Of a DNA stretch of 64,000 nucleotides, positions 35,037-44,100 are shown one piece after another (position 1 is the stretch's first letter; each line of letters opens with the position of its first letter). The translations under genes were made by a program, and so were the position numbers. This DNA comes from Bacteroidales bacterium (lineage in GTDB: Bacteria; Bacteroidota; Bacteroidia; Bacteroidales; Lentimicrobiaceae), in assembly GCA_016709025.1 (NCBI GenBank), contig JADJEQ010000006.1, positions 1 through 64,000 on the forward strand, given 5' to 3'. The notes under the pieces are model-generated. The model ran no database searches and was not told where the DNA came from. It was given only the letters and a program-made list of their open reading frames with translations.

Positions 35037-36629
35037 ATGAAGAAAGTCTTTACATTTTTTGGAATAGCACTGATGTCGTTCACTGCCCTGACAGTTTCGG
35101 CCCAGACAACCCTGGTTGATTTTCAGAAATCTTCAGTACCCCGCAAAGCCAATAAGGAATTTCAGTTTCTGGCCTTTTTCATCAATCAGGGAGTTACCTC
35201 CAACTTTTATGCAACGAACGAGTTTCTGAAAGGACAGGTTGTTGGGCGTCTGTTTGGCAGAAATACCAGTACTACCTCCGATTCTGCCCGCACCTATTAC
35301 GTCGAACAGCGGATTGTTCCGTTCTTCATTTACCAGCCAAATCTCTTTAATGGGAAGGCCATTCTGAGAGCCTCCTTTGAAATCGACTGGACATGGGGCG
35401 ATGCAGCATACGGAACCGGTGGTAATATCGGGAGCGCCATCTCAGCCGATCAGGTGAATATCCAGACCCAGAATATTGAACTCGAATTACTTCCCTGGAA
35501 GGGATATGCCATTAATTTTGGATTGATGCGCATGTTCGATTCGCCTTACAATCCTTACAGAACCCTTGCCGATAAAATGATTTCCACGGGTTACCGTCTT
35601 TCCTACTGGGGAACAGATGCAGTAGGCATTTCAATCCGGCGCGACAAGGACTATTCACGCTGGAAAGCCGGCTTTTATAAGTTCTATGAAAACAACATTG
35701 AAACCGACGATGATGTAAACATGTTTGAAGGCATGTACGAAAAACAAATCACCAGCCTCTGGAAAGCTGGTGTTTCGGCCAATTATGTGCGCGACCGCTC
35801 AGAAGGTAAGGGGGGCGTTTCCATCCTTGGACAGGGACTCAACAGCCTGCTGGCACAGTACAACGGTACTTTTCAGTTCAGGTTCGGAAGTGATCCGTAC
35901 AAAGCAGATATTTTTTACCTGGGAACCTTTTTCGGAAGAAACCAGGATTTTATGATGGACAGGTTTCAGTTAACCGGTTTCGCCAACTATAATTTCGGAA
36001 ATGTGGATGTCCGTAGGGAAGGTAACTGGGAAAAGGGTGCTGATATTTCAGGACTTGGAGCGAATTTGAAAACTGCTTACCGCTATGGCCAAACAGTGGA
36101 TGATATTGTTAAACTTGACCTGATCTACACTTCCGGTGATAAAGACGGGCTTGACGATAAAAAATATTCAGGCGTTATTACCGGCAATACCTGGGGTGCC
36201 CCGGGGGCCATCTTTGTCGGAAGCGGCGCCTATATCCTCTTCCCACATGCCAATGTGGTAAATCGTTATACACCTGCAGTGGCCGATATCTCCAATATGG
36301 GTTATGGATTGACTGCCGGAACCCTCGTGCTGTCCAAAGGTATCATTCCTCATCGTCTGATCGCCAGAGTGGGTTCAGCATTGGGGTTTAGCAATGCACA
36401 ACCACTGCTGGGTGGTTATCACATCGGAACAGAGGCAAATGCCGCCATTATCTATAACCTGGGTACCTACATGAGTGTTGAACTCCATGGCGCTTATATG
36501 TGGTTGGGCGACTTTTATGAAAGCAGCGATGAATCTTACGGCGCACCGATTAATGGTGACTTTCCGTCAGGTACCAGGCCTTTCAATCCCTTCACAACCT
36601 TTGTCGTTTTTAAATGGCTCATGTTCTAG
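35037..36629 (+). CDS. Outer-membrane beta-barrel (porin-like) protein
   Basis: 530 residues with a signal peptide, IALMSFTALTVSAQ. The rest consists of alternating amphipathic strands with aromatic girdles (YRLSYWGTDAVGISIRRDKD, LTGFANYNFGNVDVRREG, IYTSGDKDGLDDKKYSG) and ends in the aromatic-rich FTTFVVFKWLMF. It looks like a monomeric uptake channel, perhaps near the alginate-export or OprP/FadL-like porins; the exact family is uncertain. I start at ATG 35037; the upstream TTG adds only four codons. Placement between a lipoprotein and an exported hydrolase, downstream of a symporter and a CoA ligase, suggests it admits the same substrate. Confidence 0.82.
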   Translation: MKKVFTFFGIALMSFTALTVSAQTTLVDFQKSSVPRKANKEFQFLAFFINQGVTSNFYATNEFLKGQVVGRLFGRNTSTTSDSARTYYVEQRIVPFFIYQPNLFNGKAILRASFEIDWTWGDAAYGTGGNIGSAISADQVNIQTQNIELELLPWKGYAINFGLMRMFDSPYNPYRTLADKMISTGYRLSYWGTDAVGISIRRDKDYSRWKAGFYKFYENNIETDDDVNMFEGMYEKQITSLWKAGVSANYVRDRSEGKGGVSILGQGLNSLLAQYNGTFQFRFGSDPYKADIFYLGTFFGRNQDFMMDRFQLTGFANYNFGNVDVRREGNWEKGADISGLGANLKTAYRYGQTVDDIVKLDLIYTSGDKDGLDDKKYSGVITGNTWGAPGAIFVGSGAYILFPHANVVNRYTPAVADISNMGYGLTAGTLVLSKGIIPHRLIARVGSALGFSNAQPLLGGYHIGTEANAAIIYNLGTYMSVELHGAYMWLGDFYESSDESYGAPINGDFPSGTRPFNPFTTFVVFKWLMF

Positions 36630-36658
36630 TCACTTGTTACACCCGAAAATAATTTAGT

Positions 36659-37642
36659 ATGAAGATATTGAAAACCAACATAATCCTGATTGCAGCTTTG
36701 ATTATGTTAACTCCGTTTTACGGACAAGGCCAGAATAAGAAAACCTTTTTATCACCCTACAGCCACATAAAACCAATTGCGCAAATGGAGGATTTGGAAT
36801 ATCCATATACAGTCAGGAAACTGAAACTGGATTCAGGACCTGAGATCGCATATGTAGATGAAGGCAAAGGCGATAAGGTCATCATTTTTATTCATGGATT
36901 GGGAAGTTACCTTCCGGCATGGAAAAAGAATATTGAAGGCCTTAAGTCCTCATACCGTTGCATTGCCATTGATTTACCCGGTTATGGAAAATCTTCGAAA
37001 CAGCCTCACAGCGGAAAGATGAGCTATTATGCTTCGGTTGTAAAAGAGTTCACTGAGAAGCTGGGCCTCACTCAGGTTACACTGGCCGGGCATTCGATGG
37101 GCGGGCAAATCTCTATGGTGGCCGCTCTGAACTATCCTGAGCTCGTAAAAAGCCTGATCCTGGTCGATCCGGCCGGGTTTGAACGCTTTACCGAAGGACA
37201 GAAACAGTGGTTCCGCAATGTAATGACTTTTGAAGGGGTGAAAAACACCGCTGCAGATGATATTCAGAACAACCTGGCTGTTAACTTCTACAATATGCCT
37301 GATGATGCTGAGTTTATGATCACCGACCGCATAGCCATGCGCCAGGCTGCTGATTTCGACAATTATTGTTATGCCGTGGTTCAATCGGTGAATGGCATGG
37401 TAGATGAACCCGTGATTGATCTGCTTCCCGGAATCACACAGCCCACGCTGATCATTTTCGGTGAAAACGACAACCTGATTCCTAACCGGTTTTTGAATCC
37501 CGGAAAAACAAAGAAAATCGCTGAAGCAGGAAAAAACAAAATTCCGGGCAGCCATTTAATACTGGTGAAAAAAGCAGGCCACTTCGTGCAGTTTGAAAAG
37601 CCGGATGAGGTAAACAATGGGATAAAGGATTTTATGAAATAA
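36659..37642 (+). CDS. Exported alpha/beta hydrolase
   Basis: 327 residues with a Sec signal peptide, IILIAALIMLTPFYGQGQ. Hydrolase core: HGLGSYLPAW (oxyanion hole), nucleophile elbow GHSMGG, acid in FGENDNLIPN and catalytic His in KKAGHFVQFEKP, that is, a complete Ser-Asp-His triad. Probably a periplasmic or exported esterase/lipase. It is 29 bp after the barrel gene and closes the operon, followed by a strong terminator. Release of an acid from an ester for import is the simplest role (inference). Epoxide hydrolase or haloalkane dehalogenase activity is less likely because the nucleophile is Ser, not Asp. Confidence 0.9.
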   Translation: MKILKTNIILIAALIMLTPFYGQGQNKKTFLSPYSHIKPIAQMEDLEYPYTVRKLKLDSGPEIAYVDEGKGDKVIIFIHGLGSYLPAWKKNIEGLKSSYRCIAIDLPGYGKSSKQPHSGKMSYYASVVKEFTEKLGLTQVTLAGHSMGGQISMVAALNYPELVKSLILVDPAGFERFTEGQKQWFRNVMTFEGVKNTAADDIQNNLAVNFYNMPDDAEFMITDRIAMRQAADFDNYCYAVVQSVNGMVDEPVIDLLPGITQPTLIIFGENDNLIPNRFLNPGKTKKIAEAGKNKIPGSHLILVKKAGHFVQFEKPDEVNNGIKDFMK

Positions 37643-37668
37643 TTCCTGTTTTTAGTGTGTGTGGACTG

Positions 37669-37692
37669 GCCGGAAGAAATTCCGGCTTTTTT
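37669..37692 (+). terminator. Rho-independent terminator
   Basis: GCCGGAA-GAAA-TTCCGGC followed by TTTTTTA, 27 bp after the hydrolase stop. A perfect 7-bp stem with a GNRA-type loop. It ends the 27.9-37.6 kb block. Confidence 0.9.
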
Positions 37693-38107
37693 ATTCCTGC
37701 GGGTAATATCCATTACAATAATGATCTGAATTTAATGAATTTTTCGAATGGTTTTATTGATAGCAACTGAATGCATGGTGTTGTAGAATGAGTTTTGCGA
37801 AGCCAGGTATTTACCCGATTCCGAAGATTTGAGACAGAATTTACCCCGAATATTCAATAATTTTAACTAAATTTACCTCGGAATCATAATATGATTTACA
37901 AAGCACATAGATTGCATTGTAATCTGTGTATGCTGGCTAAACTTTATCTCCTGAACATGGAGATAATTAATTTGTTGGTTCTGTCAGAAATTCACTCCCC
38001 TAATTTTTGAACAGACATCATTGCTGTGTTATAGATTGTAATCTCCTGTTTTCTCATTTCAAATTTTTAGCTTACGTCCGATTGCGTAAGGTTTAAGTTA
38101 GAAAAGT
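37693..38107. other. Intergenic upstream of the glucan synthase gene
   Basis: About 415 bases with no coding frame. AT-rich and presumably holding the promoter of the giant gene, but I cannot pick a convincing -33/-7 pair. The words AGATTGCATTGTAATCT and ATAGATTGTAATCTCC near 37908-38045 share ATTGTAATCT; meaning unknown. Confidence 0.4.
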
Positions 38108-41100
38108 ATGTGCCTCAGTATGCTACTGAAGCATGAGGTTTTAAATTTTGCTACTATGATAAATGCCAAAACGGGCTTAGTCCCGGATATATTTTCCCTT
38201 TTGCGTTTACGTTACCGGAATAGCAGTTCATTCCGAAATACCGACAATCTGGAACCTTTCCGGTCAGAACTCTTTAGTTCGGAACAAATGAATCAGCATG
38301 GAGAGGTGTTGGCCCGTTCGCATAAACTTCTGAAGCGCAACTCAGGTGACCAATTACTGAAACGGCTCGACGAAAATGAAAAAACACTGCTTGAAGTCAG
38401 AAAACTTTTAGTAGAAAGCATTCGCACGGGCAAAAATATTGTTACACCTGCTGCGGAATGGTTGCTCGACAATTTCTACCTGATCGAAGAACAGATCGTT
38501 ATTTCCAGAAAGCATTTACCAAAAGGTTACAGCGAAAATTTGCCATACCTTGCCAATGGCATATCGGCCGGAATGCCACGGGTATATGATATTGTTCTTG
38601 AAATTATATCGCACAGCGATGGCCGTGTTGACATAAAAAGCCTCACCAGTTTCATTGATGCCTATCAGAAATATACTGTTCTCACACTGGGTGAATTATG
38701 GGCAATACCAATTATGCTCAGGTTGGCAGTTATCGAAAATCTTCGCAGGATTGCCGTGAGTGTAGCTATGGACCTGACCGATCAGAACCTTGCTGATTTC
38801 TGGGCCGACAAGATGATGGTTACCCTTGAAAAAGAACCGGGCAACCTGGTTTTGACAGTCGCCGATATGGTGCGCACAAAGCCATTGCTGGAAGCCCCCT
38901 TCGTGGCTGCTTTCACAAGAAAACTGCAGGGTAAGGGTCCTGCATTGGCTTTACCATTGAGTTGGATGGAACAACAGCTTTTGGGCGTGGGGTTAAACAG
39001 CAGCGATCTTGTAAGACAGGAAAATCATAAACAGGCAGCTGACCAGGTGTCGGTGCGCAACAGCATTGGCACCTTACGTTTTCTTGGTGGGATGGACTGG
39101 CAGGAATTTGTTGAAACCCTCAGCCATGTTGAGCAGGTATTGCGACAGGACAGAAATGGTACCTATTCTCAAATGGATTTTTCAACCCGCGACAGCTATC
39201 GGCATGTGGTTGAAACAATGGCTAAATACAGCCCTTTGTCAGAGACAGAGATCGCTGAAAAGGTTGTGGAACTTGCCGGTGAAAATACAGGTGAAGATCC
39301 TGAATCAAAAAGGAAGGAGCATGTAGGTTACTATCTGATTGACAAAGGGCTGAAGACCACCGAAGTGGCTGTGGGAATGCGGTATTCGCTCAGGCAAAGA
39401 ATAAACCGTATGGCCGGCCGGATGCCGGTCTTTATCTACATTGCTTCAATTTTATCCTTAACCATTGCGATTACATCGGCAGTCGGCTATTATACCTATA
39501 GCTATGGTGTTCATAATTGGATGATGCTGACACTGGTCTGCCTCCTGATTGCCTCTGGTTCTGCCCAACTGGCTGTTTCACTGGTTAACTGGCTATCGAC
39601 CATTCTGGTAAAACCAAAGCAACTGCCGAGAATGGATTTCTCAAAAGGAATTCCACATGAATGCCGAACCCTGGTTGTTGTTCCGACTATGCTGTCAGGC
39701 AAGGATTACATAGAAGAGTTGATCGAAGCACTTGAGATAAGGTATCTGTCCAACCGCGAAGAAAACCTGCATTTCGGTTTACTCACCGACTTTCTCGATG
39801 CTGACGAGGAGCATATTCCCGGCGATGAAGAATTGTTGGGTTTGGCCAACAGACGGATTGCTGATCTGAATGAAAAATATTATCAATCTGAACAAGAAGT
39901 ATTTTTCTTGCTGCATCGCCCCCGAAAATGGAACCCAAGAGAAATGAAATGGATGGGGTATGAGCGTAAAAGAGGAAAATTAGCTGCGCTCAATGCCTTT
40001 ATTTTAGGTAAAAGTCAGGATGAATTCTCTTTGGTTACAGGAAATTTCAGGATACTGACCAATGTAAGATACGTCATTACACTCGATTCGGATACACAAA
40101 TGCCAAGGGAAGCTGCCTGGAAATTTATAGCAACCATGGCGCATCCGCTCAATAAGGCCATATACAACGAAGAAAAAAGGCGTGTAACTGATGGCTATGG
40201 CATTTTGCAGCCCAGGGTGGGTTCTGGCATCCCGAAAGGAGCCCAGTCGCTCTATTTGCAAATCCAGGGCGATGTTTCCGGTATAGATCCTTATACCCGG
40301 GTTTCTTCCGATGTGTATCAGGATCTCTTTCGTGAAGGGTCCTTTATCGGTAAAGGGATTTACGATGTTGAAATATTTGAACAGGCACTGCACCAGGTAT
40401 TTCAGGAGAACCGGATACTGAGTCACGACCTGATTGAAGGCTGTTATACACGCTCCGGATTAATCAGCGATGTACTGTTGTATGATGATAACCCTTCACA
40501 GTATAGTGCTGACATCAAGCGCCATCACCGGTGGATACGGGGCGACTGGCAAATTGGTGCATGGCTGATGCCATATATTACCATGGGCACCGGCAAGATG
40601 GTAGTCAACAAACTCTCCGCATTGTCAAAATGGAAAATCTTCGACAACTTAAGAAGAAGCATGTTGCCGCTTACTCTTCTGCTCCTGTTGTTATTGGGTT
40701 TAACTATACTTCCAGTCGCTGGATTCTGGATTATAGCAGTGAGTGTCATTCTCTTGTTTACACCCCTGGCAGAAGCGGGCTGGAAAGTGTTTCATAAACC
40801 CAATGATCTAAGATTTACCGCACATCTGGCCGAAATAGGGGATTTAATTAAGAACGCGATTGTCCGTTTCATGTTCACGATTGCCGTATTGCCCTATGAA
40901 GCACTTAAATTTACCGATGCGGTTTTACGGACCAACTGGAGATTAAATGTTACACGCAAAAAGCTACTCGAGTGGACCCCTTCGGCCAGTGCATCGCGCA
41001 ATGCCAGGAATGATTTGGTTTCTTCATACAGGTCTATGTGGATCGCTCCATTTGCAGCACTTGCCTGCATTGCCTTTTTCATTTACATGTCTCCCGAAAA

Positions 41101-44100
41101 GCTGTACTTCGCATCTCCGGTTATTTTTCTGTGGCTTTTTACACCCGCAATTTCCTGGTGGTTCAGCAAGCCGATAGCCGAAGATAATCCCAATCTTACA
41201 GATGATCAGATTGCATTTCTTCATAAATCAGCACGAAAAACATGGTCATTTTTTGAGCAATTTGTTACTGCTGAGGAAAACTGGCTTCCACCCGATAACT
41301 TCCAGGAACAACCTTTTCCGGTTATTGCTCACCGGACATCACCAACCAACATTGGTTTGTCTTTGCTGGCCAATCTGTCAGCTTATGATTTTGGTTATAT
41401 TACTGGTAATGAATTAATTGTCAGGTGCAGGAATGCCATGGGTTCACTCTTAAAAATGGAGCGGTTCAGGGGCCATTTCTATAATTGGTACAATACACTG
41501 ACATTGGATACATTGCGACCAAGGTATGTCTCTTCTGTCGATAGTGGTAATCTTATTGGTCATGTTCTTACACTGAAACAGGGCATTCTGGCATTGACAG
41601 ACCAACCGGTATTCAGGCGGAATATATTTGAAGGGTTCAGATCCACTGTGTTGATAATCCGGGATTTGTCGAAAAGTGAACCACAGGGAACAACAGACAC
41701 TATCCTGAAATTACTGGAAAAAGCAATTCAAGGTGAAACTCTTACGTTAACCGATATCAAAAAACACCTGGATAGCCTGACTATACTCGCCGGGGTTTTA
41801 AATTCGCAACAAAATGCGGGTGATACAGAACTAAATACATGGACAAACAGATTTCTATCGCAGATACAACGCATCAGGGATGATATAGCAGAACTGATTC
41901 CCTGGATCGATCTGCTACCTGCGCCAGATGAAATGGTGTTAGATGCTGAATCAGACTTCATTCCTTCCTTTTCGAACATTCCTGAATTGGCTGAATTGAT
42001 CTCGCACCGCCTCGATGTGTATGAGTTGACAGCAACCGGCACTGAGAACAGGCAATGGATAGCTGAAATGCGCTCCCGGCTTGAAATTGGCATCAGCCAG
42101 GTTCCCGACAGGCTCACTATTATTGGTCAGCTGGCTGAAAACTGCGAACGGTTAAGTACCGTTGAATATGATTTCCTGTATGATAAGTCAACCCGATTGC
42201 TGAGCATTGGCTATAATGCCGAGGAACAAAGGAGAGACAACAGCTATTACGATTTATTGGCGTCCGAGGCCCGTCTGGCTGTTTTTGTCGGCATCGCACA
42301 AGGGAAGCTGCCACAGGAAAGCTGGTTCGCACTTGGCCGGTTACTAACCAATTCAAGTGGAGAACCCATACTGATCTCGTGGAGTGGGTCAATGTTTGAA
42401 TACCTTATGCCTCAGTTGGTTATGCCCACGTATGAAAACACACTGCTGTATCAGACCAACAAGGCCACCCTGAAACGGCAGATTGAATATGGCGGACAAA
42501 GGGGAGTGCCCTGGGGAATTTCAGAATCTGCTTACAACGAAGTAGATGCAGGGATGAATTATCAGTACCGCGCATTCGGAGTTCCCGGTCTCGGATTAAA
42601 ACGAGGGCTGGAAGCCGATCTGGTCATCGCTCCCTATGCCTCCATGATGGCGTTGATGATCTCTCCTGCTAAAGCCTGCTCGAATCTGCAACTGATGACC
42701 AGTGAAGGGTTTGAAGGCGATTATGGGTTTTATGAAGCCATAGACTATACAACCAGCCGTCAGCCAAGAGGCAAAACCCACAGCATTTTATACTCCTACA
42801 TGGCGCACCATCAGGGAATGAGCTTCCTGTCGCTCGCGTATCTTTTGCTTGGTAAACCTATGCAGCAAAGATTCGTGTCGGAACTTCGTTTTCAGGCAAC
42901 CTTACTGTTGCTTCAGGAGCGGATACCAAGAGCTACTATTTTTTATGCACATACCGCTGATATTATTGAAACACATTCCCCGGCAGATGATGTGCAGATC
43001 CGCAGCATCAGCAGCCCGAATACCAGAATGCCGGAGATTCAGCTGCTGAGTAATGGCAATTACCAGGCAATGATTTCCAATTCGGGCGCCGGATATAGTC
43101 GCTGGAAAGGATTTGCAGTAACCCGCTGGCGCGAAGATGCCACCAAAGAAGACCGCGGGATATTTTGCTATATCAAAGATAAAGGCACAGAACGGATATG
43201 GTCAAATACCCATCAGCCTACTTTGCAACCGGCAGAGGATTATGAGGCAGTATTTTCACAGGGAAGGATCGAATTCCGGCGTCAGGATAACGGATTTATT
43301 ACCAAAACCGAAATTGTGATCAGCCCGGAAGATGATACTGAAATGCGCAGGATAAGGCTCACTAACAAAAATCTAACTACAAGAGTGCTGGAGATTACAA
43401 GTTATGCCGAAGTGGTTCTGGCCAGTCAGGCCTCCGATGAATCACACCCGTCATTCAGTAACCTTTTTGTCCAGACTGAAATTCTGCCTGAACACAAAGC
43501 AATTTTATGTACCCGCCGGCCACGTTCCAAAGATGAAATGCCACCATGGATGTTTCACCTGATGGACGCCCATAATACTGTAATTGAAGATGTTTCTTAT
43601 GAAACGGATCGTATGAAGTTTATTGGCAGGGGCAAATCTTTGGTGAACCCTCAGGCGATGGAGGTAGAATCGCTTTCAGGCAGCCAGGGATCTGTACTTG
43701 ATCCGGTGGTCGCAATCCGTTACCGCATCAGTATGAAGCCAAATCAAACGGCTATCATCGATATGATATACGGAATCAGTGAATCGAGGGAAGGTTGTGA
43801 AGCATTGATGCACAAATATCAGGACCGCTACCTGAAAAAACGTGCTTTCGAACTATCGTGGACACACAGCCAGGTGCTTCTCCGACAAATCAAAGCGACT
43901 GAAGCCGATGCCCAGTTATTCAACCGTATGGCGGCCTCGGTCGTATTTGCAAATCCTGAATTGCGGGCTGAAACATCTGTTATCCAAATCAATAACCGGG
44001 GTCAGTCAGGACTTTGGAGTCATTCGGTTTCGGGCGATTTACCAATTGTTCTATTGCGTGTGTACGAGCCTGATAACGTCGACCTGGTCAAACAAATGAT

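Noticed and set aside
36974..37555. 193-codon minus-strand frame opposite the alpha/beta hydrolase gene
   Set aside because: Antisense shadow of a gene with a full catalytic triad.
37693..38107. tRNA or small RNA gene upstream of the glucan synthase gene
   Set aside because: No cloverleaf, T-loop GTTCRANNC or terminator-bounded hairpin could be found by eye.
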